NCBI GenBank assembly: GCA_033002965.1
Contig: JAURVB010012882.1
Location: 83,287 to 147,286, forward strand
Reading direction: 5' to 3'
Length of the DNA stretch: 64,000 bases
Source: Piper betle
Lineage: Eukaryota; Streptophyta; Magnoliopsida; Piperales; Piperaceae
Of this stretch, positions 25,011 to 38,648 are shown piece by piece. Each line of letters opens with the position of its first letter. Position 1 is the stretch's first letter. Below the pieces are notes generated by a model that searched no databases, had not been told where the DNA came from, and saw only the letters and a program-made list of their open reading frames with translations. A program made the translations under genes and the position numbers.

Positions 25011-27438
25011 AAGCTCTTCGGTCTTCTTAGTTACCATAACTGACAAATGGAAATCCCATTTCATTGGTTCTTGAAAGACGAGTCTTACAAGGGTCTAAAC
25101 AGATTTGGTAGCATAAGCTATTTTGTTTTTTATCTTTGATTTAGAGAAGTTCTGATCAAAGGTACTCGTAATAAAGCAGATGAAGTCATGGCTGAAGGTT
25201 TTGGAGACTAATTGCAATCTCAAGCCTGATTCAGCTCCCTCCCACGCTACTAAATCACAGTTGCCATGCATCCATAGTCCGTACCTTTGTTATTACAATG
25301 TAAGTTATAAATTTTATGCTCCTTATTTCTGATTAAGGGAATGTCAGAAGAGTGCCGTGGAGCATTGGACCAGCTTTACTCTTCTCCGGCACTTAAGAAG
25401 AGAGTTTATCATGGATTGATAATCCTTTTTGCAGGCAAGACCGAGATTTAGGTAAGCTTCAGTAGAGAACAGGTAATATTACTAATGACGCTCATAACAA
25501 TTTTTTTCAGTAAGGGGCAGTGCTAATGTGTCCAGGGATTTCTCTTTTTGTAGAAGATTAGTGACGGTTGTCAAATTCATGGCGCTTGGCCAAAAGATTC
25601 TAAGGTTAACTCAATTCAACACGACTGTATTGCATAATGTAGCATTGAGCTGCATGTAGGTGCTCGTGTTCATTTTTCATGCATGAGTCATCAAACCAAG
25701 ATATGCCTAGGACGGATGTAAATTGCTTCCTTTAGACAACAAAGTTAAAAACTTAGGCAGGGCATGCCACCTCCCTGCATAAGCTGAGATAGATTCCAAA
25801 CATTTGGTAATTGCTGTACATGTATGATTCCTTTTACTCCCTTTAATTTGGTTTATGTCTAAGAATTATGCTATGATCACGGTGATGGAGATTACAGCTG
25901 CTCATCATACCACGACTGTTAAACCTCTTTGTAAGAGATATCTAAGCTTGGTCACTCTGTACTGTTGACATAATCTTGATTATAACACGAGTCTTCTTCG
26001 CCTATTTGTCTTGGGTGTGAAGGAGGGATATGCCTGTCTTGTAGTGTGTGTCAATTGATTCCTTCTGCTAGGGTCGGATAGATGTCCTAAACCACATTCT
26101 GCCATGAATTATCGGTTCATATTGCCTTCAATTACTAGTTGATTTCGTTTATTTATTTATTTATTATTCTGAACTGGCCACGATACCATTTGATTTTTTA
26201 TATGTATTATTTTGGGTGCTTCCTATTATAATAGAGCTAGCAATCAAGTATTATTTTGGGTGCTTCCTATTATAATTGAGCCAGCAATGATCACTGGGAA
26301 TCAAGTCAAACGTCAATTTTAATCTAGTCCATTCAGCTTGAAACCGATTTATAAATCTAAACTAACATTTGCACTTTTCAGCCGCCCCAACAAATTTTGC
26401 TCAATTTTGTAATTTCTTTATATAAATTCCAATAGCAGCTGCTTCACGAAACAAGGATATTCAAACAGGTTGGATTAGCTAATGTTATTTCCAAGAGAAT
26501 ATGCAATGCTGCGTATGTTCTGATGTAACACTGCTTAGCATCTTCTGTCATAGTTAAATACAGGTTACTAGAATAACGTGACATTCACACAAGTTAATCA
26601 CATGCACAGAGCTAGATGTTTAACAACTTAACCCAGATAAGTATCAAGTATCAACCGCACAATCTTTTCAATCGGCAAAGAGCCAAAGACCAACAAATTT
26701 TGGCTTCCCAATTCCAATAGATTTTTGTCTGCATTTCTGACATTGCTCAGGAGCGCCTAGCTAAGTCCAGACTACCTCAAAAATGATAAGGACCAAATGG
26801 TTTGCTTGTGAACATTAACATACACCAAGCCTAGTGACCAACCAAGAGGTTCAATTTGGAGTGGAAGACTAAATCAGATGGTCTGGACCTACCCCTGCAA
26901 GATTGCCAATTTTGCCAAAGTGATGAAAGTGGCATGAGCTTCTTGTCTGTTGAATCTCCACCCTCCCTTCCTTATCACATGCTTCGCTCTCCCACACCTC
27001 CCTCCCCCTGTCGCTGTTCTTCTGAACGGTCCCCCACGAAGCCAGTGCCCATCTTCAACATATAGCAGCTAAGGTTTCCATCTCTTTCAAACTTTCATCT
27101 CACATGAAACAAACCATTTTTCTCTCTTGAGCTTTCATGGCTAACTTTGATCGTCGCTCATGTTTACGACTGTTTTCCGAGTTCATATTTGTTCCACAAA
27201 GAGCTTTTCTATGGTGGGTGCTAGACTTCAGAAATCTTCTTTTATTAGCTTTCAGTTCCCTATTAGAAGTGTATTATCTGAGTTTTTTGAATTATTGATA
27301 CTAGTTTAATTACTTGAGATCAACAGATTCGATTATTGATGCAAAAGCTTTGTTGGGCTCTCTTCTTATGACGCTCCATTAAATTGAAAACATCGAAGTC
27401 CTCGGATTGACTGAAGATTGTTGTTGGTGTCTGATTCA
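25011..27438. other. Intergenic and promoter/5' UTR side of the CLU gene
   Basis: 25150-25460 contains short exon-like pieces (for example SFTLLRHLRREF near 25360-25410) interrupted by stops, possibly a gene relic, not callable. 26850-27400 is C- and T-rich with many CTCCC and TCTCTC tracts and probably contains the promoter, 5' UTR and possibly a UTR intron of the gene starting at 27439. Confidence 0.4.
26204..26290 (+). repeat. 44-bp tandem duplication
   Basis: GTATTATTTTGGGTGCTTCC and the sequence after it occur at 26204 and again at 26248, each followed by TATTATAAT, then GAGCTAGCAAT or GAGCCAGCAAT. Two copies with two or three differences. Confidence 0.85.
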
Positions 27439-30400
27439 ATGGCTCCTAGAAACAACCGCGGGAAGCAAAAAGGCGAGAAGAAGAAGAAGAAGAAGAGAGA
27501 AGAAAAGTGTAAGCTGTTCTTGATATTGATATTGATTGATCATCATCTACTTTTGTAATATGACCATTTGCATCCACTAGTTCATTCTACAATTTTGGAC
27601 AAATATATTATTGATTTTGGCCATCTGCAGTACGTCCTGTCGTCCTTGACATCACGGTAAACCTTCCAGATGACTCTCAAGTTACTTTGAAGGTTGGATT
27701 TCTTCTATCTTGATTGCCTGGTTATTATATATCTTCATTTTTTCTTCTACATCAAATTTTGAAGCCGTTCTTATCGGTCTGGAAAGTGCTCTGCTTATGT
27801 CTAAATCTGATAAAAGGCGACTGCTAGTTTTCTAACAAATCAGAGTAGTTGCACCAATATTTCTCTTTTCTATAACAGTGTATCAATATTCTTTTGCTTG
27901 ATTCTGCTTCCTCCACAATTTATTTTCGAACATGCAAACAAACAAATGCACTTGTTTGATTTGATGCAAAGTAAGTCTGTTCTAATTTCATAGCACTTAG
28001 TATATACAATTTAAGTTCGATTCAGATGAAAAACACCAGTTCTATGAATTAGTGAAGAGCTGTCCATGTTGCAGGGCGTATCTACCGACAAAGTAATAGA
28101 TGTGCGGCGTTTGTTGGGCGGGAATACAGTCACTTGTGCCATCACAAGCTACTCGCTATCTCACGAGGTATGCATGCTTTCATCTCTCCAATCAATATTC
28201 AATATACTAGAACAAGAACAAGAACAGGCTACCCTGCATCTACTTCTCTGAAGTAACGTATAAGGGAGTTCGAGCTCAGTTTTGTTTATTAACCATGTTG
28301 TTTACATTTATTATATGATTTCTGAAGGACGAGCTCTCTTTCATTGTTTCATTTTAGTGGCGTTGGTACTCTACACATCTTTTTTTTTGTATTAGTATCA
28401 TGGGAAGGATGCAATGCAAGTAATTAAGACCTTGGAAAGGGAACATTAGTTTAAGCATGGATTAATGCAAGCTTTGATAAATGATAATATATTTAGTCAA
28501 GTCCCACGTTGGTCAAAATGTCGTACTTACCTCATGTTGTGGGGTTTTATCGAGAGTTTGATTCTCACACTATATTAATTTCGTTAATGCTCTACTTAAT
28601 GTAACCATCCTGAATTAAAAAAGAAAACAAATATCAGAATTTCTAAATTTATAGTTGATTATTTTCAAAGTAAAACATAAAAACAAGGACACTTTGTTTA
28701 CACCTTTAAAAACATGAAAACTTTGCTCATCTTTGTCCATAATTCTGTGTTTGTTTTTACTTATGTCAGTTTTTTTTAAACACAATACTTATGTCAGCTA
28801 TGGTATTATTTAATCAGTGATTTATATTTCTAAACCCATCAAGCTCACAGTTCAATTATCCTAACCATTCCCGGCAGATCCGAGGGCCTCGATTGAACGA
28901 TACTGTTGACGTGGCAGCCTTAAAGCCGTGCATCCTAACCCTTGTCCAAGGTAATTTTAAATTTTAATCAATCCATCTTTGTCCTACTAATGCACCAATT
29001 AACCCTACACGTGTGGATCTCTCTTAATGGGCTTCTATACATGGGTCTGATAATGGGCTTGTTCGTGGGCCTTGTAGAGGACTACGACCAAAATGGCGCC
29101 GAGGCCCACGTTCGGAGGCTGCTCGACGTCGTCTCTTGCACCGCCTTATTCGGCCCCGCCGCCGACATCGCCGGCGGGCGGCGGCGCCGCCGTTCCAAGG
29201 CCGGAAAAGATGTTTCCTGCCGTGGAGGCGCCCGCGCGGACAAGTCTTCGTCTTCGGCGCCGGCGCCGGCGGCGATTGATGCGGTGTTGGACGAGGAAGG
29301 GGAAACGAGCGGGAGCCGGGCCCTGCTGGGGAGATTCTACGAGTTCCTCTCCCTCGCCCACCTGACTCCCCCTTCCAATGTAAGCGCTAAAGTCGAAAGT
29401 TTGGTCCTGTTTCGTTCGGCAATTGATTGAAACGTTTGGTGGTGCAGTCGTGAGGAAGTCCGATGGGAAGAATGTTGGCGCCGTTCGGCTTGAAAATCAT
29501 TTTTTCACACTTGAAGTAAGGGATGCTAGTTGCATTGAATCATTTCAGTTTTTTGTTATTTGAATTTCTTAGTGGAATGGTTGTTTGCATTGTATTTGAA
29601 GGTTAAATTATGCAATGGGAAGCTGGTGGTGGTTGAAGCTTGCAGGGAAGGGTTTTATGCTGTTGGGAAGCGGCGAATATTCGACCATAACCTTGTTCAT
29701 TTGTTGAGACAGTGCAGTAGAGCTTTTGAAAATGTCAGTATTGTGCTGTTCTTGTGTTGGATTTTCTTTAGCATATACCTTGAGAGTCAATGATGTGTTT
29801 GTGTGATACTATGTTCTTCATATTTTTCGAAGAAAGGTTTTATTAATTATGGACTGCAATGTGCCTGCTGTTCTGTTCAAAGAGTCTTAGTTAGCTAAAC
29901 AGAGTTGCTTTTTGTAAGGTTGCAGTTGTGGGGATGAGAATGCTATAAGCTTGTAGCTGATTAGCAGGTAGGCTATTAAGAAATTGTAGGAAACTTGCGA
30001 TCTCTGTTTTTCCTTGTTGATTAGTTAGTACATATTTGTCTCCTCAGCAGTCAATTATGTATTTGGCTTCAAGACAAATTTCTCTTTTTCACATCATCAG
30101 ATGTTCTTTGTATAATTGTAGTCAGGGCAGTTGACTATGGGCGTCTATTGTGAACTACTATTTTTCTATTTTCTTCGTAGTTTTGTGCTTAAAAATTGCA
30201 TCCCTTCTGATGATTTGCCTTATTTTCAGGCTTATGAAGAACTTATGCATGCCTTCTATAAACGGAACAAGGTTTACAGGCTGATCTATCTCTTCATAGT
30301 CTTTTGGTGTCCACTAGTTTTAGAAATTGAAGTTTTTTCTTTGAGTCCTTTTCTTTGCAATTACAAACCAAGGCTCCTTGTTTATGCAATCATACAGTTG

Positions 30401-33400
30401 ATTTTATTACTTTAAGCACAAATTTGACTACTTGCTGTTATCTGGTCGTTCAGATTTTTTGTCTTATTGCTTTCTTTGTCTTTCATATTTCTCTTTCCTC
30501 TTTCACAGTTTGGGAACCTTCCTTATGGGTATCGTGCAAACACATGGCTTGTCCCTCCTGCTGCTGCTCATCTTCCCTCAGTTTTCCCTCCATTGCCCAC
30601 CGAGGATGAGGTTTGGGGTGGTCATGGAGGTGGTTTAGGAAGAGATGGTAAATATGACTTGATTCCTTGGGCCAAGGAGTTCTCCTTTCTCGCGGCTATG
30701 CCTTGCAAAACTGTAGAGGAAAGGCTGATCCGTGACAGAAGAGCTTTTTAGCTCACAGTTTGTATGTTGACGTGGCCATTTTTAGAGCAGTTTCTGCCAT
30801 TAGGCATGTCATTGAGAGATCCAAATTGAACTTTTCCTGTGGAAAGGATGACATACTGCACTTTGAAAGAGTAGGGGATTTGAATATTACTGTAATGAGA
30901 GATGCGTTAAATGCAAGCTGTAAGATAAACACTAAGGTAGACGGAACTAGAACATTAGAAATAGAGAGCAAGGATGTTCTAGAGAGAAATATATTGAAAG
31001 GCATCACAGCTGACGAAAACTCTGTTGTCCATGTATGCTTCTTCCTTGTTGGCTCATTAATTTCTAGCCGATGATTTATTTTGTGTGTGTAAATTATATT
31101 CTGATGAAACAAACATTCAAGTTTAGAACTTTTATTGAAGATGTGCCTTTTCTAATTTATTTATTACATAAATGATTTCGTGGCTGATATATGGAATTGT
31201 TTCCTAGTGTAGGATTTTGCCACTTTAGGCATCGTCAATGTGAGGTATTGTGGCCATATTGCTTTGGTAAAAGTCCAAGCTAGCAAAGAAAATGGGACTG
31301 GTCTTGCTTGTAAAAGTCGCTTTATGCACAACCATACAGTGTGTGGTGCCAATGCCCTAAATATAAACAGGTGCACGTTCTCCCTTGTTATGTTCTGCCA
31401 CATAATACTTCTTCACGTTGTATTTTGATACTCAAAATTGTAATATCAGTTTGCGAATGCTTTTACACGAAAAATATTCATTGGACTCGAGAAAAACCGT
31501 ACCAACTGAATCCAAATTAGAGAAGGAAGAACTCGAGGCTGCTCTTATATTTTCTAAGAAGGTATTGAAAGAAAGTCTTGTTCAGCTAAATGAGGACCAA
31601 GTGGACGAAGAATCATTGCGATGGGAACTTGGTGCTTGCTGGATTCAGCATCTGCAGGATCAATTAACAATCAAAGAAGATAAGAAAGAAATGGGAGTTG
31701 GGACAAGGGCTAAAACTGAGCTCACTGTTGAAGGGCTTGGCAAGGCTCTTAAAATCCTGAAGAACACACATAAGAACTCTACCTTGAGCAATCAAGATAC
31801 TGATTTAGTTGAAGCAGTTGTACAGGGGAAAACTGGCACTGTCTGGTCTGTGCAAGACTTGGAAGCCAAAAATGAGTTGCATTTAAAGGAATTGTTATCT
31901 GATTCAGTTTTTACTCGGTTGAAGGAATCAGAGACTGGGCTTCACTGCAAGGTTTATTTTTCATATCCAATCTTTCGACGGGAATATGCTGAATTTCTAT
32001 CGAGAACTTTGCTTCATGGTGCACTTTTTTCTTTTCGTGCAGAGTATCTTGGAACTAATCAATTTGGCCAAGAAATATTACAATGAAGTTGCTCTGCCAA
32101 AACTGGTGGGTTGAGTATCCAATTATCTCTTCCATGGAAATGCCATAATATATATTTGGACTACATTTAATTGAAAAGATATTATGACTTGTGGATTCCA
32201 GGTTGCAGATTTTGGATCCTTAGAACTTTCACCTGTCGATGGTCAGACTTTGACTGATTTTATGCACGCTAGAGGTGTTCAAATGCATTCCCTAGGGCAT
32301 GTTGTAAGTGTCCTTGCCTTTGGAAAATCTTATCTAGGAATTTTACTCACTCTATGGTCTATGCAACCTACAGAAAAGGCTAGTTCTGTTCCTTCGGTAT
32401 TTTTTTTTGGTTCACATGCTCCTCATTTGATTTCTTGTGAATAGTTGTCCTTATAAGGATGAGGAGCAAGAAAGTAGCCCTTCAATAGGCTTGGATAATC
32501 CAGCTATAGGCCAAAATTAGATATATCAGATGGTCATTTTTTATAATCATTTTGTTTGAGACACTTATCCTAGAAAGGACGAGATGTATGTAACTATTAT
32601 GAAGGAAAGTTGGGAGAAATGCATGAAAGGAGTAGCAGACATTGGAAGAAACAGACTTGTCAAGATTTACTTGCAAAATAGTATTGTTTACTAGTTTGAT
32701 TCATGTGTTTCAATTGTAAAGTTTAAACGCTCACAGCATATCTCCTTTATAGGGAGCTTCTTGCACTCAATGCAAAAAAAGATTATCCTTGTAAATCTTT
32801 TAAGCTGACTTAAATTACTTTCGATGGCAGGTAGAACTGTCAGCAAAGCTTACACATATCCAGTCTCTCTGTATACATGAGATGGTTGTGAGAGCTTTCA
32901 AGCACCTCTTACGAGCTGTCATTGCTGCTTTGGTGGATGTAAGGCAGATGGCCATAACTATAGCTGCTTCACTTAATCTGATGCTTGGTGTTTCTGAAAC
33001 TGGAAAATCAGATTCTGCACATTGCATAGATGCTCTTGTCTGGCAGTGGCTAGAAGCTTTTCTACTTAAAAGATATGGCTGGCAATTGGAAGTTTCTCAT
33101 TATCAAGGCATTCGGAAATTTACTATTTTGAGGGGGTTATGTCAGAAGGTGACTAATGTCAATTGTTAATGTATCGGGCGAAATGAACCATTCGATTATA
33201 TTATGCTTATGTGATTAACCTTGTTCAGGTCGGTCTTGAGCTGGCTCCTAGAGATTTTGATTTCAATTGTTCAAATCCTTTTCAGAAATCAGACATTGTA
33301 AGCTTGGTGCCAGTTCATAAGGTGCTGATTCTCACCTATCTTTTAAACATACAAATATTGCTGTATCAACTGTAGTTGAAATCCTGAGAAAATAACTGGT

Positions 33401-36400
33401 TCACATTTGTAGAATTTCCAAAAATCATAGCCTTGACGGACCAAAATTATATCTTGACTGTATCTATTTGCAGCAAGTCTGCTGCTTATCAGCCGATGGA
33501 CGTCAATTTTTGGAGTCATCAAAAACAGCTCTAGAGAAAGGAAAACTTGAGGAAGCAGTTGATTTTGGATCAAAGGTATCTTGGGAATAGAGACTTTCTT
33601 CTTCTGGTGCACTGAATCTTTGGTCCTAAAATTTATTTAAGGATATTGTATCTTCTGCTGAACATGAAATCAGGCACTTGCAAGGCTTGTTGCAGTGTGT
33701 GGGCCCTTCCATCGAATGACAGCTGGAGCTTATAGTCTTTTTGCAGTCGTGCTCTATCATACTGGTGATTTTGAGCAAGTACTATTAGCATCTATTCGTC
33801 TTACTTTGCAAAGTTGGTTTGTGTGGTTCATCATATGATCTGTAATGATTATAATTATTTCATAATTATAACTGCGTTGAAGGCTTTACGCAACTAGTTC
33901 TTAGTTATAGTATATGTGATGTTAGGCAGCAATTTATCAGCAAAAAGCTTTGGATATCAATGAAAGAGAGCTTGGACTTGACCATCCGGATACTATGAAG
34001 AGCTATGGTGATCTTGCAGTATTCTATTACCGGCTTCAACATACTGAACTTGCCCTAGGGTAAGCACTATGTGCGGCTGTCTTATAGATTAATGATGTTC
34101 TTGTTTTGTGATTCTTCAAGCTTTAAATTACTTATTTACTGTTTTGTTTGTGTTTTTGTTGTTAAGATATGTAAAGCGGGCTCTTTATCTGTTGTTACAT
34201 TTGACTTGTGGACCATCCCATCCCAATACTGCTGCGACATGCATTAACATGGCTATGATGGAGGAAGGGCTTGGAAATGTTAGCATTGCTCTGAGATATC
34301 TTCACAAGGCTTTAAATTGCAACAAAAAATTACTTGGCCCTGACCACGTTCAGGTATGTTCTTATGATTGTCTTTCATAATTCATTTTTTCTAAAGTTGA
34401 TATCATCAATCCTAAGGATAAGATTCGTAATTCATCTCTTGGAGAATGATGTCTGTTTTTTTGTGGTGGAACAGTGATGGGTCTTATTGTTTTTGACTCA
34501 TGTGGGAACTGATACTTAAGCTTTGTAGTGAATATCTTGTACATCTCATTGGTGTTTGAAGTATAAACGACACTTTGTCTTTCATAAATGTAGGAAAAAA
34601 GATCGCACAACAACATAACTGTGTTTCATCTAAATTGAACTTCTCAACTTCAAGATGCATATGAGGTCCACAAAGCATAAGTCGTTTTTTTTAAACAAAA
34701 AAGCGTTAGTCATTGTTGGTGTCAAATGGATGCACGAAAAACATACAACTTCTAAATTGGAGATTAGATTGTCTCTTTATATTTCTCTTTTCTCTCTATG
34801 AATCTCCCATCCTGCTCTCAGAGCTCGAGTACTTCTCCAAGTGGCTTAAGTTTGTGTATGGTGAGAAATTTGTTATTCAGTTATACGATCATTCTAACAC
34901 ATTGATGTTATTGATCCTCAAATTTCCATGTGCGGATGAATCCTTCTATTACTTATGCCTTTTATCCGTTATACAGCCATATATTGTGCAATTTGATTCA
35001 AAATTTCTTTTATTTAATCCCTTTATGTTTGTTTCTCACTTGTTTGTGCTTGATGCCCTCTGGTGTACATTGCGAGTGCCCTATCCTGTTTAGTGTTTTT
35101 TTTATCAAACATGGTATATTACTCCCATTAACATTCTCCTGCAGACTGCTGCAAGTTATCATGCAATAGCTGTTGCCCTTTCACTGATGGAGGCTTACAC
35201 TTTGAGCGTCCAGCATGAATGGACTACTTTGCAAATTCTGCAGGCCAAACTTGGCCCAGATGATTTGCGAACTCAGGTTCTTTATTTATAGTTGCAATCT
35301 TTTATGTCTATATTATGATAGCTTAAATAAGCATTTGGCGATTTTGATATTGTAGGACGCAGCAGCATGGCTTGAATATTTTGAATCCAAGGTTGTTGAG
35401 CAGAAAGAAGCTGCTCGGAATGGAACACGCAAGCCTGACACAACCATTGCCAGCAAAGGCCATCAAAGGTTTTTGGCTGGGCATATTTTTTCCTTTCCCA
35501 TTAGTAGTAACATTTGAAATTGACTCCTGGAAAAGTAATTTTTTTATTATTTCACAGCTTATCAGACTTGCTTGAATTTATCAATCCAAATCGTACTTGT
35601 GAAGAAAGACCTGTTGTTGCATTGAATAAGAAAAAGTCGGGGGTTAAAGTATGCAGGATAAGTGTTATGTGGTTCTAAATATTAATTTTTGCATATCTTT
35701 CATGTGATATTGTTATAGGTTTTCTTCAGACCTTAATCTTATTCTTTACTGTCACAGGTTAAAGCTAAGCTTAACAGTGTCAACAGTTTGTTAACCAGGG
35801 ATCTTTTTATGGAAGATTCATCTTCAATGTCTTTTAATGAAGAGAAACAAGTTGATGAATGCTTGAGGGAGGATAGTCTTGAGAATGTGAGGGACACCAT
35901 GACATCTGAAATTCTAGCAAACACAATTGATAAAAATGTGAATGACTGTGAATTTTCCGTTTTTAATGAGTCAGTGAGCAACATAAATTCAGAATGTGAA
36001 GAAGGATGGCAACCTGTCAAGCCCAAATCTGCTGTCCAGGTCGGACTGCGAGTTGGCCAGGGAAAGGAAAGAATTGACAAGCTTCGCTGCAATACGAAGG
36101 GGTCAGAGGCAAATATAATTGGTTATGAAGCCAACAATATCCGTTATAGTGGTTGTTGCAGGTTTAAAAATACAACTTTGACTCATGGAAAGTATGAGGA
36201 TGACCATTCTGTGAGGGTCCACTATTCTTCTGGTAATTTTGGTCATACATTGAAGTCTATGGCTTACCGGGTTAAATCTCAGCTCTTGTCTGAGATGGTA
36301 GGAACTGTCCCAGTTGTGGATGAGTTACCCAATCCAACAAGTAAGCCTTTGGAGCAAATTGATGCTATAAAAGTCACAACTGCAGGAACAGATAGTCGAA

Positions 36401-37842
36401 TCATTAGCTGTGGAAGATCTCCATCATACAGAGATGTTGCCCTGACTTCACCAGGACCACTAGCTAAGATGCAAACGATTATGTCTGAAGAGCAACATGT
36501 AGAAAGCAGATGGAAAACAAGTGAAAATCAAGTTGAGGGATTTATGTGTAATGTGTTTAAGTTGCAAGATCCTATTCCTTCTGCAGATGGACAAATTCAC
36601 TCAGAGAAAATAAATTCTGTTGAGCTAAATGAAAAACTTAATAATACAATTGAAATAAGGGAAGAAGTTTTTTTGAAAGATATTATGCCAAATTCTGGCT
36701 TTTGTGCAAATGGAGGTCACGAGAATGAAGATGCTTATGCTGACAGTAATGGTATACCTGGCAATGTGGATAACAATACTGTCTGTGGCAGTGAAGAAGT
36801 GGCCTTAACCTCGAATCAGTTCGAGAAAGGTAATAATGCTGATTCAAGCTCTCTTGGTATTTATAGTGAGATTGAGGACAAGTTTGTAACTGCTGAGACC
36901 ATGGATGTCAATTTGAAGGTCAATATGCTTGGCTCAATTGAGAATGAAGATTTTCCTAGCAAAAAGTTATCTGCATCAGCTGTGCCTTTCAATCCATCTG
37001 CAGCCATTACACGAGGTTCTCTAAGTCCCATAGGCTCCCCACCCATCGATCGATGGTACTCTAATGTGTCTCTTCATCCTGGATTTGCATCTGAAGTATC
37101 CACTGGCGCTTCCGCTTGGACATCTGCCCACCAACCTTTTATTTCATCTCCTATATCTCCTAGCATCCTGCATACAGTGCAGTTGACACATCCACCTGAT
37201 TCCAAGCCTCAAGTTCAAAGCAGGAATTTTTCTCCAAAAAATTGTATGTTGTACCCAAATTCTATGAGCTGGTTGAGCACTGTCTCGAATGTGGCAGATT
37301 CTGTCTCTACTGTAGCATGGCCTCCATATTATCCAATGGATCATCTTGGAATGCCACTAGAAGTTAACTTGACAAACAGAATGGCAATGGACACAGAAGT
37401 AGATGGCAACAAAACTGGGGTGATATTTCCTGCATCATGTGGGAACGTTGGAACCGTGGAGAACTGGAAAAAAGCAGAGAATTTTGTTGCTGATATCATA
37501 TTTAGCGACAACGAACAAGATGAAAAAGATCTTTGGAATAACTCACGAAGTGGTCAGAATATTTTAGATGCAGATGGAAATACAGACAAAGAACTTCAAT
37601 CATTGGTGTTAACAAAGGAATGTTCAGAGAATGCGTCGGAGAAGCTCCAAAGTTCCAAGACTGAGATAGCAAGTATTAGTAATTCAACTAGGGGAAGAAG
37701 AAAAGGAAAGCAAACACTCGAGGTTCCAATGAGTTCACTCAATCGTCCATACGAACGTCAGTCTTTTAAGCTTATCTATAACAAAATCATACGGGGAAGC
37801 GAAGTTCCCAAATCAAGGGCTCATATTCCAAGTGCAGATTAG
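27439..37842 (+). CDS. REC: Clustered-mitochondria (CLU) TPR protein of the REC/TSS family
   Basis: Plant relatives act in the cytosol and nucleus to set the fraction of the cell occupied by chloroplasts (REC1-3) or mitochondrial clustering (FRIENDLY). There are 23 exons: 27439-27508, 27631-27692, 28075-28167, 28878-28950, 29078-29379, 29459(or 29448)-29515, 29602-29733, 30230-30271, 30509-31032, 31213-31370, 31450-31951, 32043-32105, 32202-32303, 32831-33148, 33229-33321, 33474-33575, 33674-33778, 33926-34059, 34167-34353, 35145-35276, 35356-35468, 35558-35648, 35758-37842; about 1,850 codons. The start [16 protein letters not shown] is the usual Lys-rich opening. An N-terminal ubiquitin-like CLU segment ([18 protein letters not shown]), the CLU core ([45 protein letters not shown]) and TPR repeats ([39 protein letters not shown]) follow. 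The last exon encodes a 694-residue low-complexity tail. One T is missing in the T run at 30745-30749, giving a false TAG, and the exon 5/6 phase does not fit the best acceptor. Family secure; which REC paralogue is not. Confidence 0.93.
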
Positions 37843-38648
37843 CTGATGATGGATTTCTCGGTAACTGTTTTTGTTATCAGTTGCAGCAGGAACTTCTCAA
37901 ATCTTTTTTCTACCAAGAAAGAAGGCTGACTGGCAGATACCCCACTGTAGTTCGCACTTCAAGATCCAATATTAACCAATACAGGGGAGTGTGATTCTTT
38001 GGCAAACCATCTCATATGCTCCATTTTTCTTCGATGAAAGAAAAAGAAACTGGAATCTATGGTACTGGTGTATTTATAAGATCAAATAGATGAACACAAA
38101 CTGATTTAACAAACATGAAGACCATTCCTCGCATAGGCAAGGCCATAGGAGGGATGATTTATTCGGACTCTTAACCATTGCAATAAAAAATATTGTTATG
38201 GCAGTCATTAGTGACGAATAGCAAAGCATGTGAAAAAGCCGCATCACTCTTGTATATTGAGAACAATAACAGAGGATAAATCAAGCTTATTGCATATCAA
38301 TACAATTCCAAGCGGCTATAAATTGTCAATATGATGGTATTAAGTTGAGAAAGGACCCAATTTTCTTTCTGCATTTCGTAGGGTTTTGATTTGATAATGC
38401 CCGAAAATTATCTCAGTTTGCACATATACGTGACGGGAAAATTTAGTTCTTCAATCAAAACATGCTCTCAGAAGTCTAAAGGTAGTGTATTCTTGCAAAA
38501 ACATGGTCCAATTCAGACTTTGGATCATGGGAGACAAGAACTACGCTACAAAAATGATATTGTTTGAGCTCCAACATCTCACTATCTCTGTTACCGAAAC
38601 AGCTATCTCAACCAATATTTGCAATAATTTTACAGTAAGCTTCAGATT
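37843..38648. other. Convergent intergenic spacer (3' UTRs)
   Basis: About 800 bp between the 3' ends of the CLU and malate dehydrogenase genes. No gene seen. Confidence 0.5.

Noticed and set aside
25150..25460. Possible exon series of a decayed gene
   Set aside because: Stops in all frames and no recognised motif; mentioned only as part of the intergenic entry.
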